From positions 476,789 to 540,788 of the forward strand of contig NZ_JAKFGM010000003.1 in assembly GCF_021502585.1 (NCBI RefSeq): a stretch of DNA of 64,000 nt, given 5' to 3'. Source of the stretch: Sphingomonas cremea (GTDB lineage: Bacteria > Pseudomonadota > Alphaproteobacteria > Sphingomonadales > Sphingomonadaceae). Shown here piece after piece: positions 35,108-43,006 of this stretch (position 1 is the stretch's first letter; each line of letters starts with the position of its first letter). The notes below the pieces were generated by a model. It saw only the letters and a list, made by a program, of their open reading frames with translations, was not told where the DNA came from and made no database searches. Position numbers and translations under genes: made by a program.

Positions 35108-35202
35108 TAATTTCCCCATTTCCCAACGGTAAGGCCGCTTCCGCCGAGTGGGCGGAAATGGCTTTCAGTTGGTCAGACGGAGACGCCTGACGCTTGCCTT
35201 GA
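35108..35202 (-). promoter_or_regulatory. Conserved autotransporter leader (copy 2)
   Basis: Same ordered blocks as at 31637-31732: TCAAGGC (35202-35196), CGTCTCCGTCTGA (35185-35173), CTGAAAGC, hairpin TTCCGCC...GGCGGAA (arms 35157-35151 and 35145-35139, five-base loop) and GGGGAAATTA before ATGCGCCAC. The element starts six bases past the TonB-receptor stop, so it could be an internal promoter separating the receptor from the autotransporter, or a processed leader within one long transcript. Confidence 0.6.
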
Positions 35203-35208
35203 ATCTTT

Positions 35209-37578
35209 TTAGAAGCTCAGCTCGAAGCCGAGGCGAATGGTCCGCGGCCTTAAGGGCGTGAGTTGATCCGCGCTTGTTTCCATCGGCGCGCCGAAGGCGA
35301 AGCGATTGCCTTCCGCATCGGTCAAGTTGGTGACCGTTAGCGATAACGCCCTACTCTCGTCGGACAAGCGCATGACCAGCCCCGAGTCGAGATAGTCGCC
35401 CTGCTCTTCGCCAAGTTGGGGTCCGACACCCAGGCGTGAATGGCCGACATAGCGGGCATATGCGTTGGCCTCGAGGGCGCGACCGTTACCGAGCGCATGG
35501 TTCCAATCGACTGCCGCACGGGTGACGACGCGGGCGATGTTGGGGATGCGCATCGTTCCCCCTGCCGGAGCCATCATTTCGAGCAGTCCCCCCGCGGCTC
35601 GAGTCACCTTGCCGTCGTTCCATGCGACGCCAGCCTCAAGCCGCAGCTCGGTTGTGACGCGAACGCCACCATTTGCAGTTAGCGTCCATACACGGCCATC
35701 GCCGATATTCTCGGTCACGGGGAGCCCGCTAGGGTCGAGGAAGTCGGCCTGGATGTCGTACCAGCGGCTATGGGTCACACTGCCCTGCAGGTCGAAACGG
35801 TCACGCCCGGGACGGCCATAGCGAAAGCCTGCTTCAGCGGTGGCCAGCCGGTCGTTGCGATAGAGCCGGACGCTGTCGTTGGCGATCGACAGACCGCCCG
35901 GCCGGAAGCCCTGCTGATAGCGAGCATAGACCGTAAGCCCCGTAACCGGACGGACCAGCAGGGCCGCGGACGGCAGCAGCTTTTGCTCTTTCCGCTCAGT
36001 ATCCTCGTCTCCCAGCCGGGATGCCGCCAATGGGCTTAAATGCTCGCCGGAACCTGACAGGTCGGACAAAGTATATCGAGCGCCGACAGTCGCCTCGATC
36101 TTTGGCGTCAATTCAAACCCGACTTCTCCGAACAATGTTGTCTCGCGCACCCGGTTTTCGGCCCCGGAGAGGTCGAATATCGTGTCGTCCTGGGCAATTT
36201 CGCGAGACACTTTGTAGCGGTGGACGATCGAGCTGAAGCCGGCGAGCCAGCTGTACCCATTGGACATCGGTCGCCACAACCTAGTTTCATTGCTGACTGC
36301 GCGGGCCCTGCTGTGCTGCCGTAATTGGCGAATATTGCCGTCGGTCGACGCGTCGAAATTCTCGTCAACGTCCTGCCAGCTGGCGCCGGAAGTCGAACGG
36401 AAGCGAAGAGAGCCGCTATCCTTGCGAACGACGAAGCTGGCGAGGGTGAAGTCCGAATCGAATGGCTGGTCGACAAAGCTGTATCGGGAAAGGCCCGGCA
36501 GGTCCCGATCAGCATATTGGCTGTCGGCGCCCCGAATGCGTTGCCCAATGCCGGCCAGGTCAATGAACCAGCCGGGCGTCAACTCGGCGGAAAGCGTGGC
36601 TCGGCCGCCGTTGACCCGGACGTTGTTGATGTCCCGCTCTCCGGTCGCGCGATTGTCGACATATCCCCCGTCTCGCGCATGGTATCCGACGGCCCGCAAT
36701 GCGATATTGTCGGCAATTGGAGCGTTGATCGTCGTGGACAGGTCATAGCTCGGATCGCCGTGCCAGGTCACCGATGCACCGCTGGCCGCTGCTCCGGAAA
36801 TCTCGCCGAAGATCGGCATATTGGGCTTGAGCAAGACGATGCCGCCGAGCGCACCTGAACCGTAAAGCGTTCCCTGCGGGCCTTCGAGCAGCTCAACCGA
36901 GTTCATATCGACGAGCTTCAAGTCGGGGTCGGGTCCGCTGTAGCCGGTTCTCATGTCACCGAAATATTGCCCGACCGGCGATTGAGTCGGCCCGCTGAAG
37001 CTGGAGTCGGCGATACCGCGAATGAAAAGCTTGTTCCGGCCGGCGCCAAGATGGGTCGAAGAGAAACCCACCGACCGCGCCTCGATCGCCTCCGTTCCAG
37101 CCACGCCCAACGGCGCGAACTCATGCCCGTCAATGCGGGTCCATTGACCGGGAAAACGCTGAGAAAGCGTATCGCGCTTGCTGGCCGTGACGACGATATC
37201 CTGCGTCTCTTCGACTGGCTGCGGGACAGGCGACGGCACCGCGCGAGGAGTGGGCGGGCGCTGGTCGTTTGCAATTTGCGGCGGTCTGGGGAGGAGCAAA
37301 TAGGACCGCGGGCCGACTTTCTGAAGCTTGAGCCTGCTCGCTTCTGCCAGCCGCATCAGGGCTTGTTCGGCTCCCATAGTCCCGCGGATGGCAGGCGATG
37401 GACGCTTTAACAGGCTGCTGTCGCGAATCGCGATGCTGACCCCGGCCTGGCGGCCGATGGCGAACGCCGCCTGGCCGACCGTCCCCTTGGGGACATCGAT
37501 CGACTGGGTAGCGGCGTGGCCGGGGGCGGCAAGGGACAAGAGCGCGGAAAGGGTCGCGCTAGCAATCAGCAGTCGAAT
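35209..37578 (-). CDS. TonB-dependent receptor with N-terminal STN signalling domain; probable ATT start
   Basis: 789 residues if started at ATT 37578. The STN/secretin domain is at ~25-100 (IDVPKGTVGQAAFAIGRQAG), the plug with IVVTASKR and NSVELLEGPQGTLYGSGA, and a 22-strand barrel ends in RLGFELSF. STN-bearing receptors signal through FecR to an ECF sigma factor on ligand binding, and both are encoded just upstream. Start: no ATG/GTG gives a complete signal peptide. ATT at 37578 opens RLLIASATLSALLSLAAPGHA, a textbook signal peptide, with GGAGGAAAGG seven bases upstream and the fecR stop two bases before it. A TTG at 37539 would cut the signal peptide in half and has no Shine-Dalgarno. The ligand is unknown. 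Confidence 0.88.
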   Translation of the reverse strand: MRLLIASATLSALLSLAAPGHAATQSIDVPKGTVGQAAFAIGRQAGVSIAIRDSSLLKRPSPAIRGTMGAEQALMRLAEASRLKLQKVGPRSYLLLPRPPQIANDQRPPTPRAVPSPVPQPVEETQDIVVTASKRDTLSQRFPGQWTRIDGHEFAPLGVAGTEAIEARSVGFSSTHLGAGRNKLFIRGIADSSFSGPTQSPVGQYFGDMRTGYSGPDPDLKLVDMNSVELLEGPQGTLYGSGALGGIVLLKPNMPIFGEISGAAASGASVTWHGDPSYDLSTTINAPIADNIALRAVGYHARDGGYVDNRATGERDINNVRVNGGRATLSAELTPGWFIDLAGIGQRIRGADSQYADRDLPGLSRYSFVDQPFDSDFTLASFVVRKDSGSLRFRSTSGASWQDVDENFDASTDGNIRQLRQHSRARAVSNETRLWRPMSNGYSWLAGFSSIVHRYKVSREIAQDDTIFDLSGAENRVRETTLFGEVGFELTPKIEATVGARYTLSDLSGSGEHLSPLAASRLGDEDTERKEQKLLPSAALLVRPVTGLTVYARYQQGFRPGGLSIANDSVRLYRNDRLATAEAGFRYGRPGRDRFDLQGSVTHSRWYDIQADFLDPSGLPVTENIGDGRVWTLTANGGVRVTTELRLEAGVAWNDGKVTRAAGGLLEMMAPAGGTMRIPNIARVVTRAAVDWNHALGNGRALEANAYARYVGHSRLGVGPQLGEEQGDYLDSGLVMRLSDESRALSLTVTNLTDAEGNRFAFGAPMETSADQLTPLRPRTIRLGFELSF

Positions 37579-37580
37579 TC

Positions 37581-38510
37581 CTAGCCCTTTCCTCCCATCA
37601 CCCAGCCCCGGCCTGATCGCTTCAAGGATACGCCTAGCAAGGGCTCCAGCGATTTGGGATCACGCTTCACTTCAGCAACCGACAATGTGCCATTGAATCG
37701 GCGCGCCCTGATAGCGGGGGTCGTCGAAAAGTCGATACCTGTCGACCGACGGAGGTCGGCGGCGACTTGCTCGATCGGCTGGTCGGCATAAATCAGCTGT
37801 CCGCGCGCAAACGCCCCGACGGCGGCCGGGTCGACTGGAGCTGCCTGCAGGACGTCGGCGCCATCGACGGTGTCGAGTCGTTCTCCCGGCGACAATTTAA
37901 GCTGTGCCCCATTCGGATCGGCGAGCACCGCGCCCTCGCTAACCGCCACGCTAGTGGATTTCCCGTTTCGCACGACCTCAAACACAGTGCCGACATCGAC
38001 CACAGTTAGATCGCCAGCGCGGACTTCGACTGGGCCCTTCCCGGATTCCCTTAAGTGTAACAGCAATTGCCCTTGTTCGAGCTTGACCGTGCGTCGGCCA
38101 AATCCGGATAGAGACAGGCGAGTGTCGCCGTTCATTATCAACTGGTCTTCGTCACCCAGTGCAATCGTCCTGGTTTCACCAGGTGCAGTTGAATAATCGA
38201 GTGGCATCAACCGAGGTGCGACGATTGCGGTCATCACGCCCGCAAGCGCGGCAATTCCGGCGGCAACGGCCAGTCCACGGCGTCCCCCTCGCTCTGCGTG
38301 AGCTTCGCCGGCCCCATTAGGCATCGTTATCGCCGCGACGATCGGACAAAGGTCGGCCTCGCTGCCCGCCAAGCGGTGATAGGCCTCGGCATTGGCCGGG
38401 CTCTTTTCCAACCAGTCGGTAAACTCTTCCCACGCCTCGAACGCTGGATCGTTCGTGCGAACAATCCAGTGCAATGCGGATTCGCGGGCGTCGTCGGCGT
38501 CTCGGGTCAT
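37581..38510 (-). CDS. FecR-family anti-sigma/transducer protein
   Basis: 309 residues, an inner-membrane transducer between the TonB receptor's STN domain and the ECF sigma factor. The N-terminal cytoplasmic part (ALHWIVRTNDPAFEAWEEFT) is followed by one membrane helix (LAVAAGIAALAGVMTAIVA, ~80-100), the periplasmic FecR domain (RTIALGDEDQLIMNGDTRL onward) and a C-terminal STN-like segment (QLIYADQPIEQVAADLRR). ATG at 38510 follows AGGTGGGA; a GTG two codons earlier is possible. It lies 36 bases after the sigma gene and two bases before the receptor's proposed start, a standard fecI-fecR-receptor arrangement. Confidence 0.93.
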   Translation of the reverse strand: MTRDADDARESALHWIVRTNDPAFEAWEEFTDWLEKSPANAEAYHRLAGSEADLCPIVAAITMPNGAGEAHAERGGRRGLAVAAGIAALAGVMTAIVAPRLMPLDYSTAPGETRTIALGDEDQLIMNGDTRLSLSGFGRRTVKLEQGQLLLHLRESGKGPVEVRAGDLTVVDVGTVFEVVRNGKSTSVAVSEGAVLADPNGAQLKLSPGERLDTVDGADVLQAAPVDPAAVGAFARGQLIYADQPIEQVAADLRRSTGIDFSTTPAIRARRFNGTLSVAEVKRDPKSLEPLLGVSLKRSGRGWVMGGKG

Positions 38511-38546
38511 TCCCACCTCATGTCCCTCAAGACGGAGTCGATTGGG

Positions 38547-39065
38547 CTATTCCTCATCGAGCTGCCTCCGAATCTCGTCGAGCAGCCGATAGGCCTGCCG
38601 CAAATCACTCTCGACCGTACTTGCGCTAATCCCAAATCGAGCAGCGATGTCACGCTGCGTGCGCGCTTCAAGGCGATGCTCGCGAAAGATCGCCAGGGCC
38701 CTGGGCGAAAGCTTCCTAAGTTCGCGCTCGACCGTCGCGAGCCTGCGTTGCGCATCAAGTCCGCGATCCGGCCCCGGATCATTGGCGACGGCATTACCCA
38801 GGCGGTCGGCAAGCGTCGACCATTCATCTTCGCGCCGCCGACCTTGGAATTCGGACCGGCGATGGTCGATCATCAGGTTTGTGGCGGCCCGAAATAGATA
38901 GTTTCGAGGCGATGCGATTGGTCCGCCAGGATGTGAAGCGGCTTTCAGCCAAAGCTCTTGCAACAGGTCCTCGGCCGAATCCCCAGCGCCGTGCGCCCGC
39001 AAATAGCGCAGGAGCGACTCGCGGTTTTCCTCGAAAACCTGCTGTAATCCTTGGTGCATCGCCAT
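38547..39065 (-). CDS. ECF RNA polymerase sigma factor, FecI type
   Basis: 172 residues. Region 2 (LLRYLRAHGAGDSAEDLLQE, then NYLFRAATNLMIDHRR) and region 4 (ALAIFREHRLEARTQRDIA, then FGISASTVESDLRQAYRLL) are clear, with no extra C-terminal domain, as in iron-starvation/FecI sigma factors. ATG at 39065 is the likely start (MAMHQGLQQVFEENRE), although ATG at 39059 and an upstream TTG are possible and no Shine-Dalgarno decides between them. It heads the sigma-FecR-receptor set; its targets likely include the receptor and possibly the two autotransporters downstream. Confidence 0.93.
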   Translation of the reverse strand: MAMHQGLQQVFEENRESLLRYLRAHGAGDSAEDLLQELWLKAASHPGGPIASPRNYLFRAATNLMIDHRRSEFQGRRREDEWSTLADRLGNAVANDPGPDRGLDAQRRLATVERELRKLSPRALAIFREHRLEARTQRDIAARFGISASTVESDLRQAYRLLDEIRRQLDEE

Positions 39066-39106
39066 GGTCAAACGAGCGCGCTTCTAGGGCCACGGACGTC
39101 AACAGA

Positions 39107-39805
39107 CTAGGCTGCGTCGTGAAAGATCACTCCAACCGTAAATCGCGAGCCGCGATGAAGCCGGCTGACTCCGTGGCGATGCTGCACCCGATAAACGCCC
39201 TTGGTGCCGCGAACCGGCCGCTCCCGCACGGCAAAGATCACGGCATCGCCCTGGGCCAGTTGCACGACGTTGGCACGCGACTGCTGCCGCGGGCGCTGCT
39301 CGGTCAAAACAAACTCGCCACCATCGAAATCGGCCGGGTCGCTGAGCAATATTGCCATCTGCAGCGGGAATACATTGTCTCCATAAATATCCTGGTGAAG
39401 GGTGTTGTAGTCGCCCGACCCATATTTCAGGATGAGCGGCGTCGGACGGGTTTGACCGGCGTCGTGACATCGTTTGAGAAAGTCGGAATGGGCCGCGGGA
39501 AAGCGGTCGGGCTTGCCCATCGCGGCGTACCAGTCGTTTGCCAGGCCGACGAGCCGATCATATGCTTGGGGCCTGAGTTCCGTCAGCGCCGGCGGCAATG
39601 GATAGCTGAAATATTTATACTCACCGCTGCCGAAGCCGTAGCGGGCCATGTTGATCGTGCTCCGAAATCGGCAGTGGTCGTAACTCTCAATCAATTCCTT
39701 GCATTGGTGCGAATCGAGAACGCCGGGCAAGACACTGAAACCATCCCGATTTAGTGTGTTACTTACCTCTATCCAGCGCTCATCCGAAGCTGGCGGCAGG
39801 CTCAT
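39107..39805 (-). CDS. 2OG-Fe(II) oxygenase (Ada-linked type)
   Basis: 232 residues, Fe(II)/2-oxoglutarate-dependent dioxygenase fold. The HxD iron pair is in [16 protein letters not shown], and the distal His and 2OG-binding Arg are in [20 protein letters not shown]. In alphaproteobacteria similar enzymes sit beside ada/ogt alkylation-repair genes. Here the start ATG overlaps, by four bases, the stop of a short alkylguanine-transferase fragment, so the ancestral ada-oxygenase operon is still visible. Possible roles are oxidative dealkylation or protein hydroxylation; the family is certain, the substrate is not. Confidence 0.85.
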   Translation of the reverse strand: MSLPPASDERWIEVSNTLNRDGFSVLPGVLDSHQCKELIESYDHCRFRSTINMARYGFGSGEYKYFSYPLPPALTELRPQAYDRLVGLANDWYAAMGKPDRFPAAHSDFLKRCHDAGQTRPTPLILKYGSGDYNTLHQDIYGDNVFPLQMAILLSDPADFDGGEFVLTEQRPRQQSRANVVQLAQGDAVIFAVRERPVRGTKGVYRVQHRHGVSRLHRGSRFTVGVIFHDAA

Positions 39806-39984
39806 GGCCGAGCAGCCTGCTCGATTTCGAGCAGGGCCTTCTTACGCGCCGTGCCCCAGCGATAGCCGGACAATGACCCATCCGACTTCACCACGCGGTG
39901 GCAGGGGATGAGGACGGCGATGTCATTTGATGCGCAGGCCTGGGCAACTGCGCGGGCCAACAGTCCATGGTTGTCCTTGTGCAT
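39802..39984 (-). pseudogene. C-terminal fragment of Ada/Ogt O6-alkylguanine-DNA alkyltransferase
   Basis: 60 residues that match only the last part of an alkylguanine-DNA alkyltransferase: [20 protein letters not shown] with the acceptor Cys in IPCHRVV, then [18 protein letters not shown] complete domain is about 150-180 residues (Ada ~350), so the helix-turn-helix with the arginine finger and the N-terminal domain are missing and no remnant is visible upstream. Even so, the fragment has its own ATG with a perfect AAAGGAG seven bases ahead and is coupled to the downstream oxygenase, so it may still be translated, perhaps as a leader for that gene. Without the DNA-binding helix it should not repair DNA. 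Confidence 0.75.
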
Positions 39985-39987
39985 TTT

Positions 39988-40008
39988 CGAACTCCTTTAA
40001 GGAGTTCG
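39988..40008 (-). promoter_or_regulatory. Perfect palindrome containing the Shine-Dalgarno of the alkyltransferase fragment
   Basis: Ten-base arms (CGAACTCCTT and AAGGAGTTCG) flank a single central base. On the transcribed minus strand the downstream arm carries AAGGAG, seven bases before the ATG at 39984, and the upstream arm carries the complementary CTCCTT. In RNA the ribosome-binding site would be sequestered in the hairpin, although a one-base loop cannot form and several central pairs would open. As DNA it could equally be an operator. The rest of 39985-40149 shows no gene. Confidence 0.5.
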
Positions 40009-40149
40009 TCATTGCCTCAGACCTGGTGCCCGACGATATCCGTAGCTTGCGCTTAAACCCTCAATATTCGCCCATGTGCGTGCCGCCATGACGATCATGC
40101 CCGTGCATTACCACCATGGCGGCTCCTATTTCTTACGAGCGGTACCGGC

Positions 40150-40557
40150 CTAGCGAGAAGCGACGTTGATGGAGATCGCGGTTGCGGCGATCGAAGATTT
40201 GCCGGTCATTGCAATATCCTTGGCGCGCTGGATCGCCTGGGCGATTTGCGGTTTCGCCCCGTCCCACGCGTCGTCGGCGCAGCCATAATAGCCAGCATCC
40301 TGCAATCCGCTTCGGCTGTTTTCGAACAGGCAAACGCGTTTCACGGCGCCCGTCACACGATGACCCAGCTTCCTCTGATCGGCGCGGTCGGCGAGGTTGA
40401 GGTCGGCATATGTTACGCGTTCGGTACGGACATTGTCGGGCTCCGCGTAGACGACCACGGGCCCTTGCTGGGCGGCCGAAGCCGATGCCGCGACAAGCAG
40501 AGATGCCGTTACCCCTGACAGTACGGCTGCAGTCTTGCGATTGAATCGGGCAAGCAT
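40150..40557 (-). CDS. UrcA-family periplasmic protein
   Basis: 135 residues from ATG at 40557, chosen for GGGAG upstream and an immediate signal peptide (TAAVLSGVTASLLVAASASA). The core VTYADLNLADRADQRKLGHR, followed by a conserved Cys (VKRVCLF) and a second Cys (YYGCADDAWDGA), is the UrcA-family pattern, found mainly in sphingomonads and Caulobacterales. The family has no established function; members are small exported proteins with a probable disulfide. It is divergent from the reductase at 40761 across 203 bases holding no gene. Confidence 0.85.
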   Translation of the reverse strand: MLARFNRKTAAVLSGVTASLLVAASASAAQQGPVVVYAEPDNVRTERVTYADLNLADRADQRKLGHRVTGAVKRVCLFENSRSGLQDAGYYGCADDAWDGAKPQIAQAIQRAKDIAMTGKSSIAATAISINVASR

Positions 40558-40760
40558 CTCAAGTCTCCCTTCATCCTCGGTCACGAAGAGGTGACCGCGG
40601 CATTGCCTCTAGTTGCGGACGATTGCATCGATGCTTCGATGGTGTTGCAGCCCGATTTCGGCCAGCGCTCTGCACTTGGGGCGAAGCGGCGAATGGTATC
40701 GACCAATCGGCGAACGGCGGTCGTCTGGCGCAACTTCGACTCAGTCGGCATAGCGGTACG

Positions 40761-41711
40761 ATGAAGATCGGCATCATCGGCGCCGGGGCCATCGGCGCGT
40801 GGATTGCGGCACGGCTGGCGCTTGCAGGCAACCGGGTTTCAATTTTGGCCCGAGGCGAAACGCTAAGGGCGCTTCGAGATGGCCTCACAGTGCGCGAGAG
40901 GGAGGTTACCGAGCGAGTCGAGGTTAGCGCATCGGATAACCCCTCCGCGATCGGCCGGCAGGACTTGCTGATTATCGCGGTCAAGGCCCCAGCCCTTGGC
41001 GACGTAGCCGGTGTGTCGGGACCGATGACCGGGCCGGAAACGCTGATTCTGCCGATGCTCAACGGTGTTCCGTGGTGGTTTCTGGATGGTGAGCCATTGT
41101 CGTCGGTGGATCCCGGCGGGCTGATTTCGCAGGCCATCCCTCTAAGCCAGCTCGTCGGATGCGTTGTTCATGCCGCTTGCCGTCGCACCTCGCCGGCTTC
41201 GGTCGAGGTGGCCCATGCCGACAAGCTTATCCTGGGCGAACCAAAGTGCGGGACCAGCCAGCGCGTTCGTGAGCTTGCCGGTCTGTTCGAGAACGCCGGC
41301 ATCAGGGTCGAAGTCAGCGAGGATGTCCGCCGGGCGATCTGGTACAAGCTGTGGGGCAACATGACGATGAACCCATTATCGGCGCTGACCGAGGCGACGG
41401 CCGACCGGCTGCTTACCGAGCCCGAGCTAAAACCGTTCATCCTTGCCTGCATGGCCGAGGCAGCGGCGGTGGGAGGGGCGATCGGTTGTCCAATTAGCGA
41501 AAGCGGAGAAGATCGCATGGCAGTCACTGCGCGGCTCGGCGCTTTCAAGACGTCGATGCTGCAAGATGTCGAAGCGGGCAGAAGGATCGAGTTGGAGGCG
41601 TTAGTGGGCGCTCCGCGTGAAATCGGACGCCGCGTCGGCGTGCCGACGCCAAGCATCGATACCCTTTACGCGATCACCCGGCTGATGGCCGAAAGTCGCG
41701 GCCTGCTCTAG
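40761..41711 (+). CDS. 2-dehydropantoate 2-reductase (PanE/ApbA) family protein
   Basis: 316 residues. The NADP-binding Rossmann motif GIIGAGAIGAWIAARLA is at the N-terminus, LLIIAVKAPAL follows, and the C-terminal helical domain includes the catalytic-Lys region IWYKLWGNMTMNPLSALTEA. PanE reduces ketopantoate to pantoate for CoA synthesis, but many family members act on other 2-keto acids and a second copy elsewhere cannot be excluded, so panE is not assigned. ATG at 40761 starts the nucleotide-binding strand directly. It ends overlapping fahA by four bases on the opposite strand. Confidence 0.87.
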   Translation: MKIGIIGAGAIGAWIAARLALAGNRVSILARGETLRALRDGLTVREREVTERVEVSASDNPSAIGRQDLLIIAVKAPALGDVAGVSGPMTGPETLILPMLNGVPWWFLDGEPLSSVDPGGLISQAIPLSQLVGCVVHAACRRTSPASVEVAHADKLILGEPKCGTSQRVRELAGLFENAGIRVEVSEDVRRAIWYKLWGNMTMNPLSALTEATADRLLTEPELKPFILACMAEAAAVGGAIGCPISESGEDRMAVTARLGAFKTSMLQDVEAGRRIELEALVGAPREIGRRVGVPTPSIDTLYAITRLMAESRGLL

Positions 41712-43006
41712 GTCGCCGGCAGCACTCGCCCGGTACAGCTTCCGAACCCGATCGGCACCGCACCCTCGGCCACGCAACGCGCAGAGAGTGTCAGCTCATC
41801 GCCGTCGTCAAGAAAACTGCGCTTTTCGGCACCAGGAAGCTCGATCGGCGCCTTGCCGCCCGCGCTTATCTCCATCAACGAACCGAGGCCGGTCGACTGG
41901 GCGGTCGACAATGTACCGGTTCCGATCAGGTCGCCCGGCTGGAGATTGCAGCCGTTGGATGCATGATGGGTGACGATCTGTGCCGCCGACCAGTACATGG
42001 CGGAGCTGGCGTCGCCGCGGCTAAGCACATGCGGCGGCAATCCTGCCTCGCGCATCTTCGCCGTAAGCAGCGCTACCTCCAATTGGATGCCCAGCCCTCC
42101 CTTCGCCTGGTCTGACGGGTCGAAGAGATAGGGCAAAGGCTCAGGATCGCCGTCCGGGCGCGTGGGCATGGGTTTGCGGAAGGGCGCGAGAGCCTCGGGA
42201 GTAATGACCCAGGGCGAGATGCTGGTCAGGAAATTCTTCGCTAGGAATGGACCTAGCGGCTGATACTCCCATCCTTGGATGTCGCGTGCCGACCAGTCGT
42301 TCAGCAAACAATAGCCCGCAATTTGGCCGGCGGCCTCAGCGATCGGGATGGTCGTGCCCAGTTCATTGCCCTTGCCGACAAAGAAGCCGAGCTCAAGCTC
42401 ATAGTCGAGGCGTCGGCTCGGTCCATATTCGGGCGCTTCGGCCTCGGGCGACTTGCGTTGGCCCTTGGGCCGCACCACCGGCTCGCCCGACACGCGCACC
42501 GAGCTGGCGCGTCCATGATAGCCGATCGGTACATATTTATAGTTGGGAAGGAGTGGATTGTCGGGTCGGAACTGCTTGCCGACATTTGTCGCGTGATGAA
42601 TGCCGACGTAAAAATCGGTGTAGTCACCAATCCTGCAGGGCAAGTGCATCTCAGCATTCGCCGAGTTCACCAGATGCGGTTCGACCGCGTGACGATTGCC
42701 GTCATTTGACAGCAGTTCCGACAGACGCCTGCGAAGCGCAAGGGCATCGGCAGGTCCTTGGGCGAACCAGGCGTTGAGCGATCCCGAACCAAGCGCCGGG
42801 CTCCACTGCTTGTCGAGCAGGCCCGCGCCGCACAAGGCTTTAAGGTCTAGGATCATTTCACCGATTGCGACTCCGATCCGAGGCTCGCCCTTAGCCACCG
42901 AGAAGACCCCCAACGGCAAATTCTGGATTGGGAAATCGGGATGGCCGTTGGCGCTTTCGACCCAGCTTTGGCGGGCCGGATCATGGGTTTCGTCGATCCC
43001 GGTCAT
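41708..43006 (-). CDS. fahA: Fumarylacetoacetase
   Basis: 432 residues, full length. It hydrolyses fumarylacetoacetate to fumarate and acetoacetate, the last step of tyrosine/homogentisate breakdown. Signature residues: DFYVGIHHATNVGKQFRPDN (catalytic His and Ca2+-binding Asp), YKYVPIGYHGRASS, YELELGFFVGKGNELG and LLNDWSARDIQGWEY. Its start shares one base with the hmgA stop (TAATG), so the two are translationally coupled. Confidence 0.97.
   Translation of the reverse strand: MTGIDETHDPARQSWVESANGHPDFPIQNLPLGVFSVAKGEPRIGVAIGEMILDLKALCGAGLLDKQWSPALGSGSLNAWFAQGPADALALRRRLSELLSNDGNRHAVEPHLVNSANAEMHLPCRIGDYTDFYVGIHHATNVGKQFRPDNPLLPNYKYVPIGYHGRASSVRVSGEPVVRPKGQRKSPEAEAPEYGPSRRLDYELELGFFVGKGNELGTTIPIAEAAGQIAGYCLLNDWSARDIQGWEYQPLGPFLAKNFLTSISPWVITPEALAPFRKPMPTRPDGDPEPLPYLFDPSDQAKGGLGIQLEVALLTAKMREAGLPPHVLSRGDASSAMYWSAAQIVTHHASNGCNLQPGDLIGTGTLSTAQSTGLGSLMEISAGGKAPIELPGAEKRSFLDDGDELTLSARCVAEGAVPIGFGSCTGRVLPAT

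Noticed and set aside
38879..39754. 291-codon plus-strand frame over the sigma factor start and the 2OG oxygenase
   Set aside because: The minus strand encodes recognisable oxygenase and sigma-factor motifs with coupled start/stop; the plus-strand product has none.
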